A stretch of 64,000 bases of DNA from an uncultured Propionivibrio sp. (GCF_963666255.1 NZ_OY762655.1:186001-250000), one strand, 5' to 3'; shown: positions 20,097 to 30,110, counted from the stretch's first letter. The notes: generated by a model from the letters alone, not told the origin. Numbers and translations are program-made.

Positions 20097-21035
20097 ATGG
20101 AAGAAGACCACCCGACAACCTACCGATTCGACCCGAAAACGGTTGCTCTGATCGGAAAATATCAAAGCCGCGAGATTTCCGAATCCCTGTCCTTGCTGGC
20201 CTGCGAACTCGAACGTCGCGGCCTGACGGTGATCGTCGAGAAGTCGACTGCGGAGAGCGCGTCGTCGCCCGAATTCGACCGCTGGGCACGTTGCGATTTC
20301 GCCGGGATCGGCCAGCGTGCCGACGTGGCCATCGTGCTTGGCGGCGACGGGACCATGCTGAACGCGGCGCGGCAGTTAGCCCATTATTGTGTGCCGCTGG
20401 TCGGCGTCAATCAGGGGCGGTTGGGCTTCATGACGGACATTGCGCGCAGCGACATGCTCGGCGCCATGGACGACCTGCTGGCCGGAAAATTCAAACCCGA
20501 GACGCGTCTCCTGCTCGAGGCCGAGGTCTTCCGTGGCGGCGAGAAAGTCGCTTCCAGCCTGGCGCTCAACGAGGTCGTCGTCGACAAGGGGCCGATCGGG
20601 CGTCTGATCGAGTTCCAGTTGTACATCGACAATGAATTCGTCTTCACCTTGCGTTCCGACGGTCTGATCGTGTCGACGCCGACGGGTTCGACCGCTTACG
20701 CCTTGTCGGCCAACGGGCCGATCCAGCATCCGCAGGTATCCGGCATCGCGCTGGTGCCCTTGTGCCCGCATTCGCTGACCAACCGGCCGATTCTCGTCAG
20801 CGACCGCAACGAGATCGAGATTCGTATCCGTCAGGCGATCGATTCCCGTGCGCACTTCGACGGCCAGGTGACCTTCGATCTGCGCACCGAGGACGTGGTC
20901 CGCATTCGTCGTTCCAAGTTTTCGATCTGCCTGCTGCATCCGCCGGGATACAGTTATTTTGCGATGCTTCGCGAAAAACTCCATTGGAGCGAATTGCCGC
21001 AGATTCTCAAGCACGGCGGCCAAGAGGACGATTGA
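20097..21035 (+). CDS. nadK: NAD kinase
   Basis: NadK phosphorylates NAD to NADP using ATP or polyphosphate. The 312-residue reading has the diacylglycerol-kinase-like [18 protein letters not shown], the NAD-binding [20 protein letters not shown] and [10 protein letters not shown]. The ATG at 20097 is chosen because the first recognisable residues ([13 protein letters not shown]) follow closely. The longer reading upstream overlaps the hrcA start and has no homology. It diverges from hrcA and runs into recN with a 2-base gap. Confidence 0.94.
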   Translation: MEEDHPTTYRFDPKTVALIGKYQSREISESLSLLACELERRGLTVIVEKSTAESASSPEFDRWARCDFAGIGQRADVAIVLGGDGTMLNAARQLAHYCVPLVGVNQGRLGFMTDIARSDMLGAMDDLLAGKFKPETRLLLEAEVFRGGEKVASSLALNEVVVDKGPIGRLIEFQLYIDNEFVFTLRSDGLIVSTPTGSTAYALSANGPIQHPQVSGIALVPLCPHSLTNRPILVSDRNEIEIRIRQAIDSRAHFDGQVTFDLRTEDVVRIRRSKFSICLLHPPGYSYFAMLREKLHWSELPQILKHGGQEDD

Positions 21036-21037
21036 CG

Positions 21038-22699
21038 ATGTTGCTTCGCCTGACGATTCGCGATTTTGTCCTTGTTGATCGGCTTGAACTCGAATTCCAG
21101 CGGGGTTTCGGCGCCTTGACCGGGGAAACCGGGGCGGGCAAGTCGATTCTGGTCGATGCGCTGGCTTTTGTCCTTGGCGAACGCGCCGATACCGGCTGGA
21201 TTCGGGCGGGAGCCGAGCGCGCCGAGGTCAGTGCCGAGTTCGAGGTGGCCGATTTGGCGGCCGTCATTGCCTGGCTGCGGGAACTCGATCTCGAATGCGA
21301 CGGCGGTGTCCTGATCCTGCGTCGGGTCGTCGATACGAATGGCCGTTCCCGCGCCTATCTCAACGGCTCGCCGGTGACGGTGCAGCAACTGCGCGAAGTC
21401 GCCGAGGCACTGGTCGACATCCACGGCCAGCACGCGCACCAGTCCCTGTTGCGGCGCGACGTGCAGCGTAGTCTGCTTGACGAGCACGCGGGCTTGATGC
21501 CGCAGTCCGATGAGGTCGCCGCGGCCTGGCGTCAGTGGCGCGAGGCACAGAGCCAGCTTGAGGCGGCGTCGGCGGGCGCGGATGCGATTGCGCAGGAACG
21601 CGAGCAACTTGAGTGGCAATGCCGGGAGTTGTCGGCCCTCGGTTTTTCGGAAGATGAGTGGGACGGGCTGAACGTCGAGCACAAGCGGCTCGCGCATGCG
21701 GCCAGCCTGGCCGACGGCGCCCGCTTTGCACTGGGAATCCTTTCCGAGGAGGAAGGTGCCTGCGAAGGGCAGATCGACGCGGTCGTCCGGCGCCTCGATG
21801 ATCTGCTCGCCTTCGACGCCGGTCTTGCCGGGATCGCCGCGCAAGTGGCCTCGGCGCAGACGGAACTTGCCGAAGCGGTGTCGGCCTTGCGGCGCTACGC
21901 CGATCGGATGGACCTCGATCCGCAGCGCCTGGGCGAGGTCGAGCACCGGATCGAAGCCGTGCTCTCCTGTGCGCGCAAGTTCCGCGTGGCGCCGGAAGCC
22001 CTGCCGGGCTTGCTTGATCGCTGGCAGGCACGCCTGGCGGTGCTTGGCGAGGCGGCCGATGTCGAGTCGCTCGCGGCGCGCGTTGCGGCGGCACGCCAGC
22101 AGTTTGACGCGGTGGCGACGCGCTTGTCGAAAGCGCGTCGAAAAGCGGCAAAGGAACTCGGCGACGCGGTCAGCCGCGTCATGCAGCAATTGGCGCTCGG
22201 TGGCGGGCGCTTTGAGGTCGGTCTGGTTCCGGTCGAAGGCGGTGCGTCGAGCGGATTCGAACTGGTTGAATTCCGGATTGCCGGCCTTGCCGGCAGTGAA
22301 GCCCGGCCTTTGGCGAAGGTCGCCTCGGGCGGCGAATTGTCGCGCATCAGCCTGGCGATCCAGGTGGTGACGGCCAAGGCGGCCAGCGTTCCTACGCTGG
22401 TGTTCGACGAGGTCGATGTCGGTATCGGTGGTGGCGTTGCCGAGGTCGTCGGTCGTTTGCTGCGCGAATTGGGACAGGAACGTCAGGTCTTGTGCGTCAC
22501 CCATTTGCCGCAGGTGGCTGCGCGGGCCAACTGGCAATGGCAAGTGGCGAAGCTGGCCCAGGATGGCGTCATTCGCAGTCGCGTCGAAACGCTGGAAGCG
22601 TCGGCGCGGGTCGAGGAGATTGCCCGCATGCTGGGTGGCGTCGAAATTACCGAGATCACGCGCCGGCACGCCCAGGAAATGCTCGGCGTCGGCGAATAA
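21038..22699 (+). CDS. recN: DNA repair protein RecN
   Basis: SMC-like ATPase acting at double-strand breaks. The 553-residue protein has Walker A in LTGETGAGKSILVDALAF (about residue 33), a long central coiled coil (about 150-380) with a short hinge, the ABC signature KVASGGELSRISLAI and Walker B in TLVFDEVDVGIGG. The ATG at 21038 lies 2 bases after the nadK stop and gives the canonical RecN N-terminus (LRLTIRDFVLVDRLELEF). The nadK-recN pair is common in proteobacteria. Confidence 0.96.
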   Translation: MLLRLTIRDFVLVDRLELEFQRGFGALTGETGAGKSILVDALAFVLGERADTGWIRAGAERAEVSAEFEVADLAAVIAWLRELDLECDGGVLILRRVVDTNGRSRAYLNGSPVTVQQLREVAEALVDIHGQHAHQSLLRRDVQRSLLDEHAGLMPQSDEVAAAWRQWREAQSQLEAASAGADAIAQEREQLEWQCRELSALGFSEDEWDGLNVEHKRLAHAASLADGARFALGILSEEEGACEGQIDAVVRRLDDLLAFDAGLAGIAAQVASAQTELAEAVSALRRYADRMDLDPQRLGEVEHRIEAVLSCARKFRVAPEALPGLLDRWQARLAVLGEAADVESLAARVAAARQQFDAVATRLSKARRKAAKELGDAVSRVMQQLALGGGRFEVGLVPVEGGASSGFELVEFRIAGLAGSEARPLAKVASGGELSRISLAIQVVTAKAASVPTLVFDEVDVGIGGGVAEVVGRLLRELGQERQVLCVTHLPQVAARANWQWQVAKLAQDGVIRSRVETLEASARVEEIARMLGGVEITEITRRHAQEMLGVGE

Positions 22700-22765
22700 A
22701 GCAGCGACACATTGCCCGCCGGGAGCGTTGCTGCGATCCACCCCGGTTATTGAGGAGAGTGTTTC

Positions 22766-23554
22766 GTGAATTACCAAAATTTCGACTATCGCGTCGACGC
22801 GCAGATTGCCCGTATCACGATTTCCCGTGAGAAGGCGTTCAACTCGATCGATCTGGAGAGTGCCCGGGAGCTGTGCGACATCGTCAATCGTTGCGGGTCG
22901 GATCGTTCGGTGCGAGCGGTGATCATCACCGGCGCCGGCAACAAGGCTTTCTGTGCCGGTGGCGATGTCGCCTCCTTTGCCGCCGAACCGGAGACGGTCG
23001 ATCTCTTGATCAAGGAAATCACCGGTTACCTGCATCAGGCGATTTCCCGTCTGGCGTGGATGGACGCGCCGGTCATTGCCGCGGTGAATGGGGTTGCCGC
23101 CGGCGCCGGACTCAGCCTCGCCGCCGCCTGCGATCTTGCCGTTGCCGCCGATACGGCCGCATTCACCAGCGCTTATACGCAGATCGGTCTGACGCCCGAC
23201 GGTAGCGCCACCTACTATTTACCGCGCCTGATCGGACGTCGTCGCGCAATGGAGATGTTTTTGACCAACCGCGTGTTGAAGGCGTCGGAGGCGCTCGACT
23301 GGGGTTTGGTGAATCGGGTCGTTCCTGCGGCTGAACTGAGTGAATCGGTCGATGCCTTGGCCGTGCAGTTGGCACGCGGCGCAACGCGCGCCATGGGCGG
23401 TGCCAAGAAACTGATGCTGCTGTCGGCGAACGACTCGCTTGAGTCTCAGATGGAGCGGGAGACGAGACAGATTGCCGAGCTTTCCCGTTCGGTCGATGGG
23501 TTGGAAGGCGTCAAGGCTTTCGTCGAGAAGCGCAAGCCGGCCTTCGCCGGCTAA
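22766..23554 (+). CDS. Enoyl-CoA hydratase/isomerase family protein
   Basis: A 262-residue crotonase-fold protein. The oxyanion-hole segments are present as AFCAGGDVASF and NGVAAGAGLSLAAACDLAVA. The position usually held by the first catalytic glutamate of true hydratases is not obvious, while TPDGSATYYLPR matches the region of isomerase-type and other crotonases, which leaves the reaction open (hydration, isomerisation or thioester hydrolysis of a CoA ester). The GTG at 22766 has a strong GAGGAG site at 22752-22757. It follows recN by 66 bases and converges on the HDOD gene. Confidence 0.85.
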   Translation: MNYQNFDYRVDAQIARITISREKAFNSIDLESARELCDIVNRCGSDRSVRAVIITGAGNKAFCAGGDVASFAAEPETVDLLIKEITGYLHQAISRLAWMDAPVIAAVNGVAAGAGLSLAAACDLAVAADTAAFTSAYTQIGLTPDGSATYYLPRLIGRRRAMEMFLTNRVLKASEALDWGLVNRVVPAAELSESVDALAVQLARGATRAMGGAKKLMLLSANDSLESQMERETRQIAELSRSVDGLEGVKAFVEKRKPAFAG

Positions 23555-23567
23555 CCCTCGCGCCGGA

Positions 23568-24449
23568 TCAGGCCGATGGCGGCTCGCCGCCGCTCTCGGC
23601 CGGTACGAGATAGGGTGCTCGGGAGTCCTCAGGGACTTCCAGCCGTTTGAGCAAGGTCTCGCGGTCGAGTCGCAGGAGTTTTTCAATCCCGGCAAAGTCT
23701 TCGTGCAGTCCGGGGTTTTCCCAGCCGTTCACCGAGTGGCGCGCCAGATTGACGGCCAGCGTGACGTTCTGGACGCGCGGGATGTGCGCGTTGTTGTCGT
23801 CCATCAGCGTTCGAAGCAGATTCGGCAGGTGCCAGACGTCGCAGAGCGCGAGCAGCAGGTCGACGAGACGGATGCCAAGCACCTTTTCCTGGGCCATGGC
23901 GCTGCGTAGCTTCGGGTCTGCCTGCTGCAGATCCCGGATGGCGATCGCCAGTTTTGGCGCAAAACTCCACAGCAGGATTTCCGGCAGGTCGTGCAGAAGG
24001 GCGGCGAGCGTGACCTCGTCGATGTTCATGTCATGGCGGTCGAAAGCCCAGTCGTGGGCGTAGCGCGACGCGCGCTGGGCGCGGCGGATGACCTGAATGA
24101 CACCGAGCAGCGCTTGCGGTTCGGCACGCAACATGGTTTCAATCGTCGGCGGCGTGCCGATATTGGCGAAGAACGGATAAACGCCCTGCATCATGATGGC
24201 ATTGCCGATGTTGGTGATGTCGGAATGCAGTCGCTGGCTGTTCAAGGGTTGAATGTAGGAGAGAACCCGGACGGCCATCAAGGGGTCCTGCAAAACGATG
24301 GCAGCGATGTCGCGTCCGTTGAGCTTGTCGATGTCGACCTGCGCTTCTTCGAGGCGACGGCCTGTTTGCCGAAGAACCGGCAATTCGGCTTCGCTGAAAA
24401 AAGCGACCCAGGAGTCGAGATCCGGCAGTGGTTGATCGAGCATCTTCAT
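23568..24449 (-). CDS. HDOD-domain protein
   Basis: A 293-residue protein made mostly of one HDOD domain (about 30-240), a metal-independent relative of HD phosphohydrolases used in signalling. An HD pair remains (LAALLHDLPEILLW, about residue 150), but the full set of metal ligands of active HD-GYP or HD enzymes is not apparent. The C-terminal 50 residues are polar. It is a single gene convergent with the enoyl-CoA hydratase. Partner and output are unknown. Confidence 0.82.
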   Translation of the reverse strand: MKMLDQPLPDLDSWVAFFSEAELPVLRQTGRRLEEAQVDIDKLNGRDIAAIVLQDPLMAVRVLSYIQPLNSQRLHSDITNIGNAIMMQGVYPFFANIGTPPTIETMLRAEPQALLGVIQVIRRAQRASRYAHDWAFDRHDMNIDEVTLAALLHDLPEILLWSFAPKLAIAIRDLQQADPKLRSAMAQEKVLGIRLVDLLLALCDVWHLPNLLRTLMDDNNAHIPRVQNVTLAVNLARHSVNGWENPGLHEDFAGIEKLLRLDRETLLKRLEVPEDSRAPYLVPAESGGEPPSA

Positions 24450-24509
24450 GACTCCGACGAAAGCATGCGAATGCCGGGCATTCTCCCATAAAGGCGAGCC
24501 GGCCGGCTA

Positions 24510-25271
24510 TTACTGCTTGAGCCGATAGCCGGTCTTGAATATCCAGGCGAGGATGGCGAGGCAGAGGAGCAGGAAGGCCGCAGTCACGAGGAGACTGATC
24601 GAGAGCGGCACGTCGGCGATATCGTAGAAGCTCCAGCGGAAACCGCTGATCAGGTAGACGACCGGATTGAATAGCGAGACCGTCTGCCAGAAGGGGGGCA
24701 GCATCTGGACCGAATAGAACGTGCCGCCCAAAAAGGTGAGCGGCGTGACGATCAGTAGCGGGACGAGCTGCAGCTTCTCGAAGTTGTCGGCCCAGATGCC
24801 GATGATGAAACCGAGCAGGCTGAAGGTGGTCGCCGTCAGCAGCATGAACAGCACCATCCAGACCGGATGAGCGATGTGCAGCGGGACGAAGGCGCTGGCA
24901 GTCAGCAGAATGATGGTGGCCAGCAGGATCGACTTGGAGACGGCGGCAGCCGTATAGCTGAGCACGATCTCGAAGTAGGATAGCGGCGCCGACAGCAACT
25001 CGTAGATGGTGCCGGTAAAGCGCGGGAAATAGATGGCGAACGAGGCGTTCGAGACGCTTTGCGTCAGCAGCGACATCATGACGAGGCCGGGCACGATGAA
25101 GGCGCCGTAATGGATGCCGTCGACCTCGGCTATCCGCGAACCGATGGCGGAGCCGAAGACGACGAAATACAGCGCGGTCGAGATGACCGGCGAGAAGACA
25201 CTCTGGAACAGGGTCCGCCAGGTGCGGGCCATCTGGTAACGGTAGATGGTGAGAAAAGCGACGGGATTCAT
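24510..25271 (-). CDS. ABC-2 type transporter permease (YadH-like)
   Basis: A 253-residue inner-membrane protein with six predicted helices (about residues 20-45, 58-80, 105-130, 140-165, 172-195, 225-248). It is the permease of an exporter, typical of the ABC-2 family. The ATG at 25271 overlaps the stop of the ATPase gene by four bases (ATGA). A longer upstream reading lies entirely within that gene and is not real. The substrate is unknown; relatives export drugs, polysaccharides or lipids. Confidence 0.9.
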   Translation of the reverse strand: MNPVAFLTIYRYQMARTWRTLFQSVFSPVISTALYFVVFGSAIGSRIAEVDGIHYGAFIVPGLVMMSLLTQSVSNASFAIYFPRFTGTIYELLSAPLSYFEIVLSYTAAAVSKSILLATIILLTASAFVPLHIAHPVWMVLFMLLTATTFSLLGFIIGIWADNFEKLQLVPLLIVTPLTFLGGTFYSVQMLPPFWQTVSLFNPVVYLISGFRWSFYDIADVPLSISLLVTAAFLLLCLAILAWIFKTGYRLKQ

Positions 25272-26203
25272 CGGGCGGTCTCCTCGTGGACGAGGCTGAC
25301 GAAGATGTCTTCGAGCGAGCGTTGCGAGGTGTTGAGGTCGTGAAAGGCGATGCCGAGGCGGTTCAGGGTTTCGAGCAGGGCGGCGATCATGCCGCGTTCG
25401 CTCTGGCTGTCGTAGGAGTAGGTCAGTTCGGTACCGTCCGCCGAGAGTTCGAGTCCGTAGCTGGCCAGGGCCGGTGGAATCTCCGTCATCGGCACGGCCA
25501 GTTGCAATGACAGTCGCTTCATGCCGAGTTTGCGCATCAACTCGACCTTGTCTTCGACGAGGATCAGTTCGCCCTTGCGGATGACGCCAATGCGATCCGC
25601 CATTTCCTCTGCTTCCTCGATGTAGTGCGTCGTCAGGATGATCGTGACGCCGGCGCTGCGCAAGTCGCGCACGAGTTGCCACATGTCGCGCCGCAGGGCG
25701 ACGTCCACGCCGGCGGTCGGTTCGTCGAGGAACAGGACTTGCGGTTGATGCGAGAGCGCCTTGGCGATAAGCACGCGTCGCTTCATCCCGCCCGAAAGGG
25801 TGACGATCTGGCTGTCCTTCTTGTCCCAGAGCGACAGGTCGCGCAACAGTTTTTCAAGGTAGGCCGGGTCGGGACGCTTGCCGAACAGTCCGCGCGTGTA
25901 GCAGACGGTCGCCCAGACGGTTTCGAAGGCGTCCGTGGTGAGCTCCTGAGGCACAAGGCCGATCATCGCGCGCGCTTGCTTGTAGCGGGTGATGATGTCG
26001 AATCCGCCGACGCTGACGCTGCCGACGGTGGGGCGCACGATACCGCAGATCAGGTTGATCAGCGTCGTCTTTCCCGCGCCGTTGGGGCCGAGCAGGGCGA
26101 AGAGTTCGCCCTGGCGGATGTCGAGGTGGATATTGCGCAGCGCCTCAAAACCTTTGGGATAGGTTTTGGAAAGTCCGCTGATGGAAATGATGGTGTTCGT
26201 CAT
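25268..26203 (-). CDS. ABC transporter ATP-binding protein (YadG-like)
   Basis: A 311-residue ATPase that drives the adjacent ABC-2 permease. Walker A is [18 protein letters not shown] (about residues 38-55), the signature is [16 protein letters not shown] and Walker B is [12 protein letters not shown], followed by the switch histidine in TTHYIEE. The last 90 residues form the extra C-terminal domain seen in many exporter ATPases. A perfect 11-bp inverted repeat lies 23 bases upstream of the start. Confidence 0.93.
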   Translation of the reverse strand: MTNTIISISGLSKTYPKGFEALRNIHLDIRQGELFALLGPNGAGKTTLINLICGIVRPTVGSVSVGGFDIITRYKQARAMIGLVPQELTTDAFETVWATVCYTRGLFGKRPDPAYLEKLLRDLSLWDKKDSQIVTLSGGMKRRVLIAKALSHQPQVLFLDEPTAGVDVALRRDMWQLVRDLRSAGVTIILTTHYIEEAEEMADRIGVIRKGELILVEDKVELMRKLGMKRLSLQLAVPMTEIPPALASYGLELSADGTELTYSYDSQSERGMIAALLETLNRLGIAFHDLNTSQRSLEDIFVSLVHEETAR

Positions 26204-26225
26204 GAACGCAGGCTCTGTGTGCTGT

Positions 26226-26257
26226 TAGGGTGTGTTCTCAACCGATAACACACCCTA
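26226..26257. repeat. Perfect inverted repeat upstream of the ABC exporter
   Basis: TAGGGTGTGTT (26226-26236) and AACACACCCTA (26247-26257) form an 11-bp stem with a 10-base loop. It lies between the cytochrome c stop (26286) and the ABC ATPase start (26203). There is no T-tract on either side, so it is either a weak terminator of the cytochrome operon or an operator for the exporter. Confidence 0.65.
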
Positions 26258-26285
26258 GGCACGCAGAGGGATGTTGCTGGGTGAA

Positions 26286-26624
26286 TTACTTGAGGGAGAG
26301 GATCCACTGGATCATGTTGGAGAGTTCTGCCTTGTCCTTGGTTTTGACGATTTTGTGTTCGTCTTCGGATCCGTCCTCGAGTTTGACTTTGGCGCCGGAG
26401 GTGATCTGGGTCATGATTTTGGCTTCGGCGTCGGGCTTGCCGGCGAATTTTTTGGCGATGCCCTTGAGCGATTCGGCATCCTTTTTCTTGTCGATGGCGT
26501 GGCACTTGAGACAGCCTTCCTTCTTGGCGAGGGCTTCGGCTGCGGCGGCGTCGGCGGCGTGAGAGAGGGGCGAGAAGGCGATGGCGGCGAAGCCGATGGA
26601 GGCGGCGATGAGTGAAGTTTTCAT
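26286..26624 (-). CDS. Small periplasmic c-type cytochrome
   Basis: A 112-residue exported protein with signal peptide 1-23 (cleavage near SHAADAA), a single haem-binding CLKCH (38-42) and a methionine that could be the sixth ligand (Met71 or later). The size and fold pattern match class I cytochromes c551/c552, soluble electron carriers of the periplasm. The ATG at 26624 has a GGAG site upstream. It is the last gene of a cluster after a membrane cytochrome b and a seven-haem cytochrome, and is a natural soluble partner for them. Confidence 0.92.
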   Translation of the reverse strand: MKTSLIAASIGFAAIAFSPLSHAADAAAAEALAKKEGCLKCHAIDKKKDAESLKGIAKKFAGKPDAEAKIMTQITSGAKVKLEDGSEDEHKIVKTKDKAELSNMIQWILSLK

Positions 26625-26671
26625 GGAGGATCTCCGGAGGTCGGTGAGGCGTTGAAGGAAGGCGGCAAGAA

Positions 26672-27286
26672 CTAGTGTTCGTGCCATCCGGTGAACATCA
26701 TCTTGAACATCTGGCCGACGGTTTTGCCGGTGGTGCCGAGATAGATGTGGGAGAGCATGAAGAGGAGGATGGCGACGGCGGCCAGATAGTGGAGCATGGC
26801 GATGGGGAGGAGGCCGTCGAAGCCGAAGAGGCTGTCGGGGGCGAACTCGGGATAGAGGTAGATGAGTCCGGTGATGAGGATGAGGGGCATGAGCAGGTAC
26901 ATGACCTTCCAGTAGGTGATGGCCTGGAGGGCGTTGAAGTGCTCGGCGGGTGAAGGTTCGTGCGGATGGGGTTCGTCGCGGAAGATGCCGATGGCGTACC
27001 AGCGGGCCTGGACGATGATGCGCTGGAAGATGCCGGGCGGTTTGGGGACGAACTGCCACCAGTTACCGGTGACGATGTTGGCGACGACGAAGAAGGCATA
27101 GGCGGCGATGAGCAGGACGCCGGCGGTGTTGTGGATGCGGACGGCGAGGGCGAAGTCGACGAGGGGCAGGTCTGGGCTGGCGAAATGCAGGCTGAGGCCG
27201 GTGACGCCGAGGGTTGATATGAGCAGGGCGTTGGTCCAGTGCCAGATGCGGATCCAGGGGGCGATCAGGTATTCGCGATTAGTCAT
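26672..27286 (-). CDS. Membrane b-type cytochrome (cytochrome b561/hydrogenase-type)
   Basis: A 204-residue protein with four membrane helices (about 13-33, 48-70, 118-140, 160-182). Histidines placed for two b haems are seen in RIWHWTNALLIS, VRIHNTAGVLL, the MLHYLAAVA segment and LSHIYLGTTG. The fold is that of di-haem cytochrome b561/Ni-Fe-hydrogenase cytochrome b, which moves electrons between quinones and periplasmic partners. The start at 27286 overlaps the end of the seven-haem gene by 8 bases. The longer upstream reading has no homology. Confidence 0.88.
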   Translation of the reverse strand: MTNREYLIAPWIRIWHWTNALLISTLGVTGLSLHFASPDLPLVDFALAVRIHNTAGVLLIAAYAFFVVANIVTGNWWQFVPKPPGIFQRIIVQARWYAIGIFRDEPHPHEPSPAEHFNALQAITYWKVMYLLMPLILITGLIYLYPEFAPDSLFGFDGLLPIAMLHYLAAVAILLFMLSHIYLGTTGKTVGQMFKMMFTGWHEH

Positions 27287-28289
27287 GATGCTTGCTCCGG
27301 CGAAGCTTACGGGCGACGATGCGGCCGATGCCATGGGCGAGGAGGCCGATGATCATGGCGGCGAAGGCGCAGAGGACAAGGGTGTCGAGCAGGGGATGGC
27401 GGGTGGCGCCGATGACGTATGACTTGGCCAGGATGACGCTGTGGGCGAAGCCGTACTGCTGTTGCTCTTCCTTGGCGAGGTGGCGGTAGAGCCGGGTTTT
27501 GAGGCTGCTGTTGGCGCTGTGGCAGGAGATGCAGTTTTTCTCGGCCTTCTCCTTGTTGAGGATCTGGTGCGAAAGCATCTCGCCGGCGGCGACGGCCGGG
27601 GTGTGACATTCGACACAGCGGACGGCCTTCCAGTGCAGGCGGGTGTTGGGCAGCCAGTCGTGGATGTCGTCGATCGGCGGACGCTTCTTCTTCTCGGGCG
27701 CGAACTTGGCGAAACGTTTCTCGGAATCATGACAGTCGAGACAGACGCGATTGTCCTGAGCGACGATCTTGCGGGTGTCGCCGAGTTTGTCGGCGACACG
27801 CATGAGATGTGGGTTGTGGCAGGTGGTGCAGGTGATGGTGTCGCTGAGTTCGGCATGGACGGACTTGTCGAACTGCTTCTCGATGAGGTTGGCCTTCTTG
27901 GAATGGCAGTCGGTACAGGTGCCGGTCGATTCCTTGGCGTTGGGCTCGTGCGGGAAATCGTCATAGCCCTCGCTGTGACACTTGGTGCAGAGGAGCTTCT
28001 GGTGGTCGGCGGCATAGAAATGCGCCGGATCCTGGAGCAGGTCCTTGAGCTTCTTGAGGTCCATGCCTTCCTTGGGCGGCGCCTTGATGCCGGCTTCGGA
28101 GTGGCAGGCAAAACACTCGCCGTTCGCCTCGCGCACCTTCTCCGACGGACCCGCCGCCGGCATCACCGCCGGCACAGCCGCCTGCCCCTCGCTGCCTTCC
28201 GCTGCAACCACCGGCAAAGATATCGACGCGATCAGGAATAAAGAGGTTATCGCCCTGAGTATGCACTGGCCAAGCGGTAATGACGGCAT
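27279..28289 (-). CDS. Seven-haem c-type cytochrome with C-terminal membrane anchor
   Basis: A 336-residue protein with a signal peptide (about 10-30) and seven CxxCH sites at residues 59, 101, 125, 154, 183, 225 and 253. A C-terminal hydrophobic helix (about 308-327) ends in basic residues, so the haem domain should sit in the periplasm, anchored to the inner membrane. Extra histidines between the motifs could give bis-His ligation. A good AGGAGG site precedes the ATG at 28289. With the next two genes it forms a quinone-linked electron route. The terminal donor or acceptor is not identifiable from the window. Confidence 0.9.
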   Translation of the reverse strand: MPSLPLGQCILRAITSLFLIASISLPVVAAEGSEGQAAVPAVMPAAGPSEKVREANGECFACHSEAGIKAPPKEGMDLKKLKDLLQDPAHFYAADHQKLLCTKCHSEGYDDFPHEPNAKESTGTCTDCHSKKANLIEKQFDKSVHAELSDTITCTTCHNPHLMRVADKLGDTRKIVAQDNRVCLDCHDSEKRFAKFAPEKKKRPPIDDIHDWLPNTRLHWKAVRCVECHTPAVAAGEMLSHQILNKEKAEKNCISCHSANSSLKTRLYRHLAKEEQQQYGFAHSVILAKSYVIGATRHPLLDTLVLCAFAAMIIGLLAHGIGRIVARKLRRSKHHD

Positions 28290-28503
28290 GCTGCCTCCTG
28301 TGGGTCGAAGAGGTTCGCATGGTATTGGCTTTGTTTTTCGAATGCAAGTGTCGTTTTTTGTAAGATTATGATTATCAGTGATTTTGTATTGATTTTTGGC
28401 GGACTGGCTTGGAAAATCGCCGACGAACGAAGGGGCGCCCCATGCGTGCCAATCTGTTCCGTGTCAGGCTGAAACCGGCATGGAGCCTTCGTCGGCTCTT
28501 TGG

Positions 28504-28509
28504 TACAAT
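28504..28509 (+). promoter_or_regulatory. Possible -10 of the ndk promoter
   Basis: TACAAT, 5 of 6 to the sigma-70 -10 consensus, lies 62 bases before the ndk ATG. The -35 region 17 bases upstream is weak. A clear AAGGAG ribosome site is at 28559-28564. Confidence 0.4.
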
Positions 28510-28571
28510 GGCAGGTTATCCGTGGCGTTATTGCGGCATTACGACAGTAGGTCTTTATAAGGAGAATCCTC

Positions 28572-29000
28572 ATGGCTATCGAACGTACCCTTTCCATCAT
28601 CAAGCCCGATGCAGTTGCCAAGAATGTGATTGGGAAAATTTATTCCCGTTTCGAGACCAATGGTCTGAAAGTCATTGCGGCAAAGATGGCCTGGTTGTCC
28701 GCCCAGGAAGCCGGTGAGTTCTATGCGGTGCACAAGGCGCGTCCGTTCTATGCGGATCTCGTCAAGTTCATGACCTCCGGTCCGGTGATGATTCAGGTTC
28801 TTGAAGGCGAAGATGCCATCGCCAAGAACCGTGATCTGATGGGGGCTACCGACCCGAAGAAAGCTGCGCCCGGAACGATCCGCGCCGATTTTGCCGAGTC
28901 GATCGACGCCAACGCCGTGCATGGCTCCGACGCGCCGGAAACCGCGGCGGTCGAGATCGCCTTCTTCTTCCCGGCGATGAACGTCTATTCGGGACGTTAA
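28572..29000 (+). CDS. ndk: Nucleoside diphosphate kinase
   Basis: Ndk moves the terminal phosphate of ATP to nucleoside diphosphates through a phosphohistidine. The 142 residues match the usual bacterial length of 141-143. [11 protein letters not shown] at the N-terminus, the RPFY loop, and the active-site histidine in [12 protein letters not shown] are present. It is the first gene of the long rightward housekeeping series and has its own leader of about 60 bases. The gap to rlmN is 15 bases. Confidence 0.97.
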   Translation: MAIERTLSIIKPDAVAKNVIGKIYSRFETNGLKVIAAKMAWLSAQEAGEFYAVHKARPFYADLVKFMTSGPVMIQVLEGEDAIAKNRDLMGATDPKKAAPGTIRADFAESIDANAVHGSDAPETAAVEIAFFFPAMNVYSGR

Positions 29001-29015
29001 GAAAGCGTTCGTTTC

Positions 29016-30110
29016 ATGACAGTCAATCTGCTCGATTACGATGCCGCCGCGCTGACGGACTTCTTCGCCGAACTTGGCGAGAAGCCGTTTCGCGCCAAAC
29101 AATTGTTGCGCTGGATGCATCGTTTCGGGCAGACCGACTTCATGGAGATGAGCGATATCGCCAAGACCTTGCGCGAAAAACTGGTCCAGGTGGCGGCCGT
29201 CGTGCCGCCAGGCATCGTGTCCGATAAGCTCTCCGACGATGGGACACGGAAATTCCTCTTTGATGTCGGAAATGGCAATGCCGTCGAGTCGGTATTCATC
29301 CCCGAGGACGATCGCGGAACCCTGTGCGTGTCGACCCAGGCGGGATGCGCGCTGGATTGCGCGTTCTGTTCGACCGGCAAGCAGGGTTTCAACCGGAACC
29401 TGACGGTTGCCGAAATCATCGGACAGCTATGGCAGGCCAATCGGGCGCTCGGCGTGGACCCCAGGGGCGAGCGCGTCATCAGCAATGTGGTGTTGATGGG
29501 AATGGGCGAGCCGCTGGCCAACTTCGACAATACCGTTGCTGCGTTGCGCCTGATGCTCGATGACAATGCCTATGGGTTATCGCGGCGGCGCGTAACCGTG
29601 TCGACGTCGGGCCTGGTGCCGATGATGGATCGTTTGCGCGATGCTTGTCCGGTGGCGCTCGCCGTGTCGCTGCACGCGCCGACCGATGCGCTGCGCGACG
29701 ATCTTGTTCCGATCAACCGCAAATATCCCCTGCGCGAATTGATGGCGGCGTGTGTGCGCTATCTTGAGAAAGCGCCGCGCGATTTTGTTACCTTTGAATA
29801 CGTCATGCTGGACGGGGTGAATGATAGCGACGCGCATGCGCGCGCGCTGCTGGCGCTGACGCGTGACGTGTCTTGCAAATTCAATCTGATTCCGTTCAAT
29901 CCGTTCCCGGGGTCGCCGTACCTGCGTTCGCCGGCGCCGCGTATCCGCCAGTTCGCCGAGATACTGATGGCGGCAGGCGTGGTGACGACGACGCGCAAGA
30001 CGCGCGGTGACGATATCGATGCCGCCTGTGGTCAATTGGCGGGGCAGATCAAAGATAAAACACGACGGACGGCAAAGTCCGTCGTTCCGATTCGGGAGAT
30101 CCGCTCGTGA
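29016..30110 (+). CDS. rlmN: Dual-specificity RNA methyltransferase RlmN
   Basis: Radical SAM enzyme that makes m2A at position 2503 of 23S rRNA and position 37 of some tRNAs. Its 364 residues are typical. The cluster motif CALDCAFC (CxxxCxxC) follows STQAG. The SAM-binding [11 protein letters not shown] and the C-terminal cysteine region (DIDAACGQL), which carries the methyl-bearing cysteine, are present. The gene overlaps the pilW start by four bases (GTGA). Confidence 0.97.
   Translation: MTVNLLDYDAAALTDFFAELGEKPFRAKQLLRWMHRFGQTDFMEMSDIAKTLREKLVQVAAVVPPGIVSDKLSDDGTRKFLFDVGNGNAVESVFIPEDDRGTLCVSTQAGCALDCAFCSTGKQGFNRNLTVAEIIGQLWQANRALGVDPRGERVISNVVLMGMGEPLANFDNTVAALRLMLDDNAYGLSRRRVTVSTSGLVPMMDRLRDACPVALAVSLHAPTDALRDDLVPINRKYPLRELMAACVRYLEKAPRDFVTFEYVMLDGVNDSDAHARALLALTRDVSCKFNLIPFNPFPGSPYLRSPAPRIRQFAEILMAAGVVTTTRKTRGDDIDAACGQLAGQIKDKTRRTAKSVVPIREIRS

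Noticed and set aside
20954-23035. A 693-codon open frame on the minus strand across nadK, recN and the hydratase
   Set aside because: It spans three well-supported genes in antisense, with no family resemblance.
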